NCBI GenBank assembly: GCA_020723935.1
Contig: DYHY01000007.1
Span: 1-53,297, forward strand
DNA length: 53,297 nt
Reading direction: 5' to 3'
From: Candidatus Micrarchaeum sp.
Lineage (GTDB): Archaea; SpSt-1190; DYHY01
Under the pieces are notes generated by a model. The model was not told where the DNA came from, made no database searches, and worked only from the letters and a program-made list of their open reading frames with translations. Shown here piece by piece: positions 37,749 to 47,034 of the stretch. Position numbers and translations under genes: made by a program. The stretch's first letter is position 1. Every line of letters starts with the position of its first letter.

Positions 37749-38957
37749 TCAGTACGCCGCGACCACTTCGGCCCGCAGGGTCGCTGATATCTTGACAAGG
37801 GTCTGGTTGTTGACAAGGAGGTCTATGGTCTTGCTCCTCCCGTACCTGCCCTTGGAGACGACGTCCGCCGAAAGGATCCCGGTGCTCGCAAGCTCGTTGA
37901 TGAGGTCCGAGACCCTGCGCTGGGTCAGGCATTTCTGGCCGAAAAGGGGACAGACCGCCTTGTATTTCGTGTAGATGTCGCCCGTTGTGAAGTCCGGATG
38001 CGTCTCCTTGAGGGCGATTATGGTGTAGAGGACCGCCTTGGATTGGAGGGGCTGGTTCTTGACGAACTCGACCGCCGTCTCGGTGTCAAGCTTCTCGACG
38101 GCCATGTCGACGTGGGTCGCGTCGATCCTGGGCGCGCCGGACCTTTCGGCGACCTCCCCCGCCATCCTCAGGAGGTTGAGGGCGCGCCTTGCATCGCCGT
38201 GCTCCCTCGCCGCATACGCAGCGCACTTGGGTATCACCGACTGGTCTATCACCCCTGGCTGGAAGGCGACGGACGAGCGTGCCTCCAGGATGTCGCTCAA
38301 TTGGGTCGCGTCATAGGGGGCGAAGACGAGCTCCTCCTCGGAAAGGCTGCTCCTGACGCGCGAGTCCACTTGCTTCAGGAGGTTGAGGTCGTTCGTTATC
38401 CCGATTATGCTGACGCGCGAGCTTTTCAGCTCCGAGTTGATCCTCATCAGGTTGTAGAGGAGCTCGTTCCCGCACTTCCGTACGACGTTGTCTATTTCGT
38501 CGATGACAATCAGGACGAGGGATTTTTGGGTGTCGAGGGCCGAGCTGAACGCCTTGTAGATCTTCCCCGTCGGGAGGCCCGTCGCAGGGAGGGTCACCCC
38601 GAAATGGGATGCCAAAGTCGATATCAGTCTGTATTCGGTGTCCGCAACCTTCTTGAGCTGGGCATTGACATAGACCACCTTGAGCGGGAGCCTCTTTTCC
38701 CTAGCGAAGGACTCCATCTCACTGCAGACGAACCTCGTGCCGATGGTCTTCCCCGTTCCGGTCTTGCCGTAGATGAAGAGGTTGGACGGCTTGTCGCCCC
38801 GGAGGGCCGGTAGGAGGACGTTTGCGAGCATCTTCTGCTCCCTTTCCCGGTGCAGGAGCGCCTGAGGGCGGAATTCGTCCGAAAGGGCGCCCTTCTCCGC
38901 AAAGAGGGAGTCCCTCCTCAAGTATGTCTCGAACATTTCACGGAGGGAGGACTGCAT
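37749..38957 (-). CDS. cdc6: Orc1/Cdc6 replication initiator
   Basis: 'NLFIYGKTGTGKTIGTRFVCSEME', 'VIDEIDNVV', 'RRALNLLRMAGEVAE', C-terminal winged helix. Confidence 0.95.
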   Translation of the reverse strand: MQSSLREMFETYLRRDSLFAEKGALSDEFRPQALLHREREQKMLANVLLPALRGDKPSNLFIYGKTGTGKTIGTRFVCSEMESFAREKRLPLKVVYVNAQLKKVADTEYRLISTLASHFGVTLPATGLPTGKIYKAFSSALDTQKSLVLIVIDEIDNVVRKCGNELLYNLMRINSELKSSRVSIIGITNDLNLLKQVDSRVRSSLSEEELVFAPYDATQLSDILEARSSVAFQPGVIDQSVIPKCAAYAAREHGDARRALNLLRMAGEVAERSGAPRIDATHVDMAVEKLDTETAVEFVKNQPLQSKAVLYTIIALKETHPDFTTGDIYTKYKAVCPLFGQKCLTQRRVSDLINELASTGILSADVVSKGRYGRSKTIDLLVNNQTLVKISATLRAEVVAAY

Positions 38958-39160
38958 TATGGGTTGTCACCTGAGGGAGTAAGCGATGTTTCCAGGCGAA
39001 ACAGGGGTTTTTATTGTTTGTTGCTGCCTGTCCCCTGCTTCCGGTGGAACTCTTTCGGAAAACCTTCGTTTCCGGTGGAACTCTCCCGTGTTTTTCCTGT
39101 GGAGGGATTTTTTCAAATGGCTTACTTACTTATCTTTTCTATATGGAAAACTATATAATT
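38958..39160. other. Probable replication origin (oriC) with ORB-like repeats
   Basis: Same-strand ORB-like elements TTTCCAGGCGAAACAGGGG (~38989), TTCCGGTGGAACTCT (~39039), TTCCGGTGGAACTCT (~39070), TTCCTGTGGAGGG (~39094), then A/T-rich cttacttacttatcttttctatatggaaaactatataatt; directly upstream of cdc6. Confidence 0.7.
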
Positions 39161-39961
39161 GAACGAGGTGGCTGCCAGAAACCCGAAAACCGAAGAGAAG
39201 CCAAGGGGTGAGTTCAAACGGGAGAAAACAGCGCAGGAACCCGAGAAGAGGGGGCAAGATCAAGGAAGGACAAGCTCTTCTTCCGGGGCGCCTTCGACCA
39301 CTGGCACAAGGGACACGACCATTTCCTCGCCTCGGTCGCCGGCTTCGGCAAGCCGGTCGTTGCCGGGCTCCTTGATCAGGAGAATGCCGCGACCCAGGAC
39401 ATTGACACCCGCAAAGCCGCCCTCGAGAAGCACCTCGCCACCCTCGGAGTCCCGCATGAAATCGTCCCATCGGGCCCGGAACTGAAAGCAGCCCTGCGCG
39501 ACGACCTCCAGTTCTTCGCCTTCGCGCCCGACGAAAAATCCTTCGCCGAGGAGGTCAACTCCCGCCGGGCAAAGGCGAGCAAAGCCTCCCTGATTTTTAT
39601 CGAAATCCCGCCCTACCTGGCCGAGGACAGGCAGCCCCTTTCCTCCACGCGAATTAGGGAGGGGATAATCGACAAAGAGGGCAAGGTCGTCAGGACGCAC
39701 AAGCTCCCCAAGACCAAGAGTACAATAAGGAACAATTTCGTCGAGCTCTTCCTCGAGGCTGACGGGCCCATCTACGGCTACCAGATCAACAAGAAGTACG
39801 TTCGCAGGTACGGCAGGATTTCCCTGCGCCTGACCTACTACCACCTGGCAAAGGGCGTCAAGGAGGGCTTGTTCCGGATCAGGGAGACGAAGACCCATTC
39901 CGGCGGCTATTCCTGGGGACCCAACTCCGAGAGGGTGTATTACGAGCTCGCCGGCGCCTGA
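39159..39961 (+). CDS. Phosphopantetheine adenylyltransferase-like protein with C-terminal winged-helix-like domain; frame broken near 39253
   Basis: 'KLFFRGAFDHWHKGHDHFLASV', 'EDRQPLSSTRIREGIIDKEGK', then 'NNFVELFLEADGPIYGYQINKKYVRRYGRISLRLTYYHLAKGVKEGLFRIRET...ERVYYEL'; not in the ORF track because this frame has no start codon after its upstream stop. Confidence 0.72.
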
Positions 39962-40028
39962 CCCCAAACAAGAACGGGAAACTCCCCCTATTCAAGCATA
40001 AATATCCCCCTTCCCGCCCGGGCGGGCA

Positions 40029-41399
40029 GTGGAACTGGAACTCAAACTGAAGGGGGCGCTTTCCCGCACGGCCGAAGCCCTCCGCGTGCTGGAAAACCCC
40101 CGGGTGATCACCCACCTGGACGCCGACGGGGTGACGAGCGGGTCGATAGTCTTCAAGACTCTCCAGCTTCTCGGCAAGAACCCCAAAATCGTCGCTATCC
40201 GCCAGCTCGACCCGGGCACTCTTTCGAGCGTTCCCGCCGAAGGCACATTCGTCCTTGTCGACCTAGGAAGCGGCCAGCTCCCGCTCCTCCAGCATGTCAA
40301 GGGCCCCGGAGTGATACTCGACCACCACGAGCCGGCAGGCCAAGTTCCGCCGGGAATAACCCATTTCAACGCCCACGAGCAGGGCCTCGACAGCTCCAAG
40401 GAGATCTCCTCAAGCGGCCTCGCATACCTAGTCTCGCGCGAGCTCGTTGATGCGCCTGAATTAATCCCCTTGGCGATAACGGGCGCCGTCGGCGACGTCC
40501 AGGCCCATAACGGCCTGGTCGGCCTCAACAGGAAGATCCTTGAAGAGGGGGTGAAAGCGGGGATTGTCCAGGCACGCCACGGCCTCCCGTTCTTCGGCAG
40601 GGAAACCAAGCCCGTGGAAGTGTTCCTGAGCTATGCCGCGGACCCCTACCTCCCGGGCCTAACCGGAAGCCTTTCCGCCTGTAGGGAATTCCTCGAAAAG
40701 CTTCGCATTGATCCCTCATTCCCCTACAATTCCCTCCCCTCTTCCGACGTCTCGAGGCTCGTCACGGCGCTGCACGAGCACGCCATCCAGACAGGCCTTG
40801 AGCCCTGGAAGATGAAGCGTCTCGTCTCGGAATTCTACATCTTCCCGCGGGAAACCGAGCGGACGGAAGTGCGTGACGCGACCGAGTTCGCAACCCTTCT
40901 CAACGCCTGCGGGCGTAACGAGGACTGGAGGACTGCCATCGACATATGTCTGGGCGATCGGGGCGATGCCTATGCGCGCGCAAAAACCCTCCTCGCCCAG
41001 CACCGGGAAAACCTCAAGCGCGGCCTCTCCGAGCTTGTCGAAAAGGGCGCAAAACCCGTCGGAAAGCACGTCCAACTCTTCTTCTCCCCCTTGACGAAGG
41101 CCACGATCATAGGAGTCGTCATTGGGATGGCAATCGGCGGCCGCCTCGTCGACCACGACCGAGTGATCCTCGGAGCCGCCGAGCAAGACGAGAAGACCCT
41201 GAAGATTTCCGCGCGCGGGACAGCAGACCTGGTCCGGACGGGCCTGAATCTCTCCTCAGCCGTCCGGGAGGCCGCGGCGACAGTGGGCGGCGTCGGCGGA
41301 GGCCACAACATCGCGGCCGGCGCCACGGTCCCCAAGGGCAGGCTGGACGAGTTCGCGGAGAGACTGGACGAAGCAATCGGGAAACAGATGAGATACTAG
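40029..41399 (+). CDS. DHH-family phosphoesterase (archaeal RecJ-like)
   Basis: 'VITHLDADGVTSGSIVFKTLQ', 'ILDHHEP', C-terminal 'GGVGGGHNIAAGATVPKG'. Confidence 0.9.
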   Translation: MELELKLKGALSRTAEALRVLENPRVITHLDADGVTSGSIVFKTLQLLGKNPKIVAIRQLDPGTLSSVPAEGTFVLVDLGSGQLPLLQHVKGPGVILDHHEPAGQVPPGITHFNAHEQGLDSSKEISSSGLAYLVSRELVDAPELIPLAITGAVGDVQAHNGLVGLNRKILEEGVKAGIVQARHGLPFFGRETKPVEVFLSYAADPYLPGLTGSLSACREFLEKLRIDPSFPYNSLPSSDVSRLVTALHEHAIQTGLEPWKMKRLVSEFYIFPRETERTEVRDATEFATLLNACGRNEDWRTAIDICLGDRGDAYARAKTLLAQHRENLKRGLSELVEKGAKPVGKHVQLFFSPLTKATIIGVVIGMAIGGRLVDHDRVILGAAEQDEKTLKISARGTADLVRTGLNLSSAVREAAATVGGVGGGHNIAAGATVPKGRLDEFAERLDEAIGKQMRY

Positions 41400-41476
41400 G
41401 AAAAGCTTTCCATATCCAGCCAAACATCGGCAAACTTGAAACTAACCTTAAAAGCCGCATTTTCTCTACCTCAAAA

Positions 41477-41839
41477 ATGGACGAACAAATCACTATTACT
41501 GAACTTAAGCAGAAAATCAAACTATTTTGTGAGGAAAGAGACTGGGACCAATACCACAACGCGAAGGAGCTTGCAATAGGCGTAATAACCGAGGCTGCGG
41601 AGCTTCTCGATCCATTCCGATTCAAGTCGCCTCAAGAAGTAGACGCCATGTTCAAGGATTCACAGAAACGCGAACAAATATCCGAGGAAATGGCAGCTGT
41701 CTTCTATTTCCTCATCAGGTTGGCACAAAAATATGACATAGACCTTTCATCTGAGCTTGTCAGAAAGCTCGAGAAGAACCACAAGAAATACCCTGTCAAC
41801 AAGGCCAAAGGATCAAACAAGAAGTACACGGAGCTGTGA
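41477..41839 (+). CDS. MazG-like nucleotide pyrophosphohydrolase
   Basis: 'FCEERDWDQYHNAKELAIGVITEAAELLDPFRF', 'ISEEMAAVFYFLIRLAQKYDIDL'. Confidence 0.85.
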   Translation: MDEQITITELKQKIKLFCEERDWDQYHNAKELAIGVITEAAELLDPFRFKSPQEVDAMFKDSQKREQISEEMAAVFYFLIRLAQKYDIDLSSELVRKLEKNHKKYPVNKAKGSNKKYTEL

Positions 41840-41842
41840 CTA

Positions 41843-43719
41843 ATGAGTCTCCAAAAAGATTCTATTATATTATATGAAGGCTCAATTGAACAGTTCAAAC
41901 AAGATGTCTTGTGCAGTCGGTTGATCGATATCTTAAGCGAAAACTATCGGAGATTCTACGGAGGAGTGAACCCTAGAGAGGCCCGCGCTTGGACAAATTC
42001 CTTACGCTGCGTGAAGGATGCATTCGAGATAGCTGAACTATCTAGAAATTATGTTGTCGTTGAGTACTGCCTTCCACACGCTTCCGGTAGAATAGATGTG
42101 CTTGTCTTCGGCAAAGACAGAACAGATTCTGAACACGTTGTACTCTTGGAGTTAAAACAGTGGTCGAATGACAGCATTTCGTCGTCTCCTATAGAGAAGA
42201 ATCTAATTGTCAACTACGGAACGTTCAAAAAGCCGTCGGAACATCCAGCACTTCAAGTCAAGTCCTAAGATACGACAGTTACCTTCGCAATTTCAAAGAA
42301 GTCTTTCAAGACAACTCAATATATCTCAGTTCCTGTGCGTATCTCCACAACTATTCGAGAACCACAGACAAGTTAATCTTTACGAAGCAGTTTGAAGAGC
42401 CGTTAACTAAGTTTCCCGTTTTTGCCAAAGAGGATGTAAAAATACTAGGCCAGTTTCTGAAACAACGACTTGAAGCAGGCTCCGGTCTGGAAGTTTTCGG
42501 CAAGTTCTCGAAGAGTCCGACAAAACCTTCGATGTATCTCCTAGACAACACAGCGAAGCTTCTCAAACGACAACGCCTTTTCACATTGATTGATGAGCAA
42601 GGCGTTGTCGAAAATACCATAATCCAAAAGGCCAAAGAGCTGGCAGGCACGCAAAAGAAAAGCGTAATTATAGTGAAAGGCGGGCCCGGAACTGGAAAGT
42701 CTGTGATTGCACTAGATGCAATGGCGGAAATAATGAAGATGGGTATTGAAGTTTACCATGCAACCGGGTCCTCTGCCTTCACGAAAAATGTCAGAGACAT
42801 AGTCGGACCCACCGCCTCGCCCTTCTTCAAGTTCTTCTATAATTTCACAAAAACGTCCGACGACCAGATCCCCGTTTTAATCTGCGACGAAGCCCATCGT
42901 ATCAGAAAAAACAGTAGCGACTGGGGTGTTCCGCTCCAGTTCAAGTCTAAGGTACCCCAAATTAACGACCTAATTAGACCCGCCCGTCTTTCAATATTCT
43001 TTCTGGACGAACGCCAAGTTGTCAGGCCGAACGAAATAGGGAGTATTGAACTCATCAAAACTGCAGCGAAGAATCTCGGCGTAGCGAACGAAGAGATTTT
43101 TGAATTTGAATTAACCACCCAGTTCAGGTGCGGAGGATCCGTTTCATATCTCCAATGGCTAGAGAATGTACTCGGAATGAATGAAAGTGACAAAACATAC
43201 TTGACCAAGGAAGACCGTATTCAGTTCACTATAGTGGACAACCCAGTCGAATTGAAACGACTAATGGATGAAAAGAACAATGAACTTAAAAATTCTGCTC
43301 GGATTGTTGCCGGATTCTGTTGGCCATGGAGCGAGCCGAGACCAGATGGAACACTTGTGGATGATGTTGTCATTGGAACTTTTAGAATGCCTTGGGAGAA
43401 GAAAGACGAGTTTTGGAGGTGGGCCCGGCACGATTCAGGCATGGAACAAGTAGGGACCGTTTACACCGCGCAAGGATTCGAATTCGACTACATTTTTGTG
43501 ATTTTCTCCGACGACTTGACATACAACAGCAAAACTCTTTCTTGGGAAGCGCATCCCGAGAAGTCGTATGATGCTATGGCCAAACGCGGGAATGACAGAT
43601 TCGACGAGCACCTGAAAAACATTTATCGCGTCCTTCTCTCCCGCGCCCATAAGGGTGTCTACGTATATTTTACCGACAAAGAGACTGAATCATTTTTCAA
43701 ATCAAGAATTTCAAATTAG
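41843..43719 (+). CDS. PD-(D/E)XK nuclease-like + DUF2075 P-loop NTPase/helicase-like protein; frame broken near 42255
   Basis: 'SGRIDVLVFGKDRTDSEHVVLLELKQWS' (D...ExK); 'VKGGPGTGKSVIALDAM', 'CDEAHRIRKNS', 'YTAQGFEFDYIFVIFSDDL', 'RVLLSRAHKGVYVYF'; intervening 42.27-42.53 kb stays open in the downstream frame. Confidence 0.78.
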
Positions 43720-43763
43720 TTGACGCCGTCATGAAGTTTGTTCGCAGCCGTTCGAGCTCAGTT

Positions 43764-45056
43764 CTATCTCGACTCTATCTCCATCCGCTCGAACCCGGCC
43801 GCCGCCGCGGCGAGGAGGATGACCGCCATCCCGGTCCAGAGGAGCAGGGAGACCGCCGGCGCGACGTAGGCGACGGGGGAAAGAGGAGTCCTTGACATCG
43901 CCCCGATGTCCTTGTCGTAGAGGGTCCCACCGCCGAGGGGAAGACGCCCGTGAACTGCCCGATGATCGACTGGATATCTAGAATTATGCGCATCGTCTTG
44001 ACGCCGTCCAGGAGGGAGAAATAGGCATTCCCCCTGTGATATTTCAGGTCCACCATGTAGAGGCTGCGGCTCCCGTAGAGCGGTCCCAGGAACCCCCGCA
44101 TCGTCCCGAAGCCCAGGAAGACGAAGAGGGCGATCCCCGCCAAGAACACGATCGCATTCGTCCTGTTCCGGAGCAGGGCGGAAAGCGAGAGGGAGAGCGC
44201 GCCGAAGACAAAGGAAGGCGACGAAGAGCGAGTGCAGGAAGACCCCCGGCACGAGCGAGAGGAGCTTCCCTAGGACCAGCATGTCCGTCCCGAGGATCGA
44301 GTGCATCTTGAGCGCGGAGAGGAGGATTGCCGCAAGCTCGAGAACGGCCGCGTTCAGGAGGAAGGCGAGGAACTTGCCGAGCAATATCTCGTGCCGCCGG
44401 ACGGGCTTGCTCACCAGGAGGAGGAGGAGCGTCCCGTCCTCCTTCGCGACAAAGCAAGCCGCCGCAGGTGACCGCGGAGAGGATCGCGAGAGGCACCCTG
44501 GCCGTCCAGAGGAAGGAGAGCACGATGAAGATCCCGGAAACGAACTGCGCCTGCATCGCGAGCAGGAGCTTCGCGAACGGGACTCCCGCAACGCCCGATC
44601 CGGCCAGCGCGGCGGAAGCTATTGCCGGCGCAACGAGGAGGATCGCCAAGTATGCGAGCGGCCTCCTGGCCGACGAGATGTCGCGGAGGGTCTTGGAGAA
44701 TATCACGTGCGCCCTCAGTTCTTCCCCCCCGTCCCCGAATGCGACGCCGGTCACGGGGCTAGCAGTCTGGACGAACGTCCGCAAGGTCTTCCCAATTCCG
44801 AAGACATACACCCCCGCCGAAGTAAGTCCCGACAAGGACGTCCTTCTCGCCCGGCGCGAGCTCCTCGACAGCCAGCCCTTCCGCCGTCAGGCAGGCGCCC
44901 GGAAATCCTGGTCTGGACGAGCTCCTTGCTGGCGGCAAGCGCGGGCGCCGCCGGAAGGACCAGCACGCAGGCAGCAAAAACGGCACAAGTAAGAAGCAGA
45001 ACCGATTGCCTGGTGCCCCGCACCCCGCCCAAGCGGTCCCGCCGATATATAAACAA
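43764..45056 (-). pseudogene. Decayed ABC-2-type permease-like membrane protein with multiple frameshifts
   Basis: Coherent TM protein only by stitching ~6 segments in three frames: 'MFIYRRDRLGGVRG...', 'GEKDVLVGTYFGGGVC', 'ISSARRPLAYLAILLVAPAIASAAL', 'CFVAKEDGTLLLLLVSKPVRRHEILLGKFLAFLLNAAV', 'IALFVFLGFGTMRGFLGPLYGSRSLYMVDLKYH', 'VSLLLWTGMAVILLAAAAAGFERMEIESR'. Confidence 0.7.
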
Positions 45057-45070
45057 ACTGCGACAGCCCG

Positions 45071-45766
45071 CTATTTCCGCGGCCGCTTCAGAACCAGTTC
45101 CTTTTCAGGGGCGTCCGCCTTCAGGTTCGCCACGATCTTCTCCGCGACATCCGCGGGATCCATGAAATCCTCCCAGTCCGCGGGCTTCTTCTCGTCGTGG
45201 AAGTTCGTCCGCATCCCGCCCGGATAGACCGCGATCACGCGGACGCCCTCCCGCTCCGCCTCCAGGGCGAGCAACTTGGTGTAGCCGTCCGCCGCGAACT
45301 TGCTCGCGCAGTATGCGGGCGAGCGCTCCTGGCCCTTGAGGGCGACGGTCGATATTATGTTCACTATCGTCCCGCGGTTGTCCTGCCCGGCCATCCGCGA
45401 AAGCGCCGCCTTGGATCCGTTCATCAACCCGAAGACGTTCACCCCGAACATGTCCCGCACGCGCGCCATGTCGAGGTCCTTCGTCCCCTGGGGGATCCAG
45501 ACGCCGGCGTTGTTGACCCAGATGTCGATGCAGCCGAACCGGGATACTGCCTCGTTTGCGAGCTTTTCTACATCCTTTTCAACCGAAACGTCGGCGACGA
45601 AGAAGAAGGGAAAGACGCCAATTTTCGCCGCGGCTGCTTCCAAATCCACCCGCCCCCGGGAGGAAATGACGACCCGGGCGCCTTCCTTGACGAGCTCCTC
45701 GGCAAGGCACAAACCGAGGCCCTTGCTCGCGCCGGTGACGACCGCGACCTTTCCCCGAAGCTCCAT
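45071..45766 (-). CDS. Short-chain dehydrogenase/reductase
   Basis: 'VAVVTGASKGLGLCLAEELVKEGARVVISSRG', 'NNAGVW', 'YCASKFA'. Confidence 0.93.
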   Translation of the reverse strand: MELRGKVAVVTGASKGLGLCLAEELVKEGARVVISSRGRVDLEAAAAKIGVFPFFFVADVSVEKDVEKLANEAVSRFGCIDIWVNNAGVWIPQGTKDLDMARVRDMFGVNVFGLMNGSKAALSRMAGQDNRGTIVNIISTVALKGQERSPAYCASKFAADGYTKLLALEAEREGVRVIAVYPGGMRTNFHDEKKPADWEDFMDPADVAEKIVANLKADAPEKELVLKRPRK

Positions 45767-45787
45767 CAGAACAAGCCTCTCCTTCTT

Positions 45788-46447
45788 TCAAGCGAGGAAC
45801 CCGAGCGCCTTGGCCCCTTCCTGAACGCCCACGAAGATGAACTGTACCGCTATCCCCGCTAGCATCAGGCCCATCACCCGCGTGAAGACCTTGCTCGCTA
45901 TGGGGCCGATCCTCTCGAAGAAGCCCTGCCCGAACTCCAGGATGAGCCAGGATGCGACGAAGACCAAAGGCAGGCACACGAGGACGACAGTCTTCTGCTC
46001 GACACTCGAAGCCGAGTCAAAGAGCACTATCCCCGTCGTTATCGCGCCCGGGCCCGTGAGCAAGGGGATTGCTAGCGGCGTCACGACCACGTCGTCCATC
46101 TCCTTTGCCACCTCCTTGTCGTCGTGGGAGTGTTCCGTCTTGGATTTCTGCCCGTAGAGCATCTCTATCGACACGAGGAAGAGGAGAATTCCTCCCGCTA
46201 TCCTGAACGCGTACATCTGCACGCCCATGAGGGAGAAGACGGCCTTGCCTGCGAACGAGAGTATGAAGAGGACGAGGCCCGCGACGAAGACGGCCTCCCT
46301 GATTATCCTCTTCCTGTCACCCTCTTTCTTGCCGGCGAGGATTGCCTGGAAGATGGGGACGTTCGCTATCGGATCGACTATCAGGAAGAGCATCGTGAAG
46401 GCGTAGAGCGCGAAGCCGAAATCGACCATTCTGGCGTCGATATGCAC
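45788..46447 (-). CDS. MarC-family integral membrane protein
   Basis: 'FLIVDPIANVPIFQAILAGKKEGDRKRIIREAVFVAG', 'TPLAIPLLTGPGAITTGIVL'. Confidence 0.9.
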   Translation of the reverse strand: MHIDARMVDFGFALYAFTMLFLIVDPIANVPIFQAILAGKKEGDRKRIIREAVFVAGLVLFILSFAGKAVFSLMGVQMYAFRIAGGILLFLVSIEMLYGQKSKTEHSHDDKEVAKEMDDVVVTPLAIPLLTGPGAITTGIVLFDSASSVEQKTVVLVCLPLVFVASWLILEFGQGFFERIGPIASKVFTRVMGLMLAGIAVQFIFVGVQEGAKALGFLA

Positions 46448-46461
46448 CTCCGAAGCTATAT

Positions 46462-46925
46462 TTAGTGCTTTGTGCGGCCCTCTCCCGCCGCCGCAGCGAG
46501 CTCCACCACCGTCCCGGGCGCCCCCCGGAACGGCGCGACCGAGACGGAGAGCACCCTGAACAGGCCGCCCTTGCGCTTCAGCATTGCCTCCGCGGTCCTG
46601 GGGTAGAACATCGCGTTGTCGTAGATGAAGACGTGCTCCTTGACGGACGATCCGACCTTCGCGCCCAAAAGGCGAGGTCGTCTTGGATCTCCGCCACGCC
46701 CGTCGGGTCGTCCGGAATCTTGCCCTCGGCAGCCTCTCGCGGGGTCGCGGCGCATGTCAGATACCAGTACACCCTGTATCTGTCGTACTTCTCGAGAAGA
46801 TGGCACATCCTCGTCTTCCCCACCGCGTTCGCCCCGACCAATTGGACTGGCCCCTTGCGGGAGTCAAGGACCCTCACGACCGCTTCCCAATCGTCCGGAC
46901 CCACTAAAACACGTTCCTGAGCCAT
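46462..46925 (-). CDS. Small P-loop ATPase-like protein, frame broken near 46665
   Basis: 'GPVQLVGANAVGKTRMCHLLEKYDRYRVYWYLTC...AEIQDDLAFWAR' continues in another frame as 'KVGSSVKEHVFIYDNAMFYPRTAEAMLKRKGGLFRVLSVSVAPFRGAPGTVVELAAA'. Confidence 0.6.
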
Positions 46926-47034
46926 GCAAGCAAACGCGCGTTTTTCGGTTTTAGGATTTCCGCGACCCTTCCGCCGTGGCTAGGAAGCGTCCCCCTCCCG
47001 CCAGAACGAAGGGAATGCTCCGCGCGCCGGCCGC

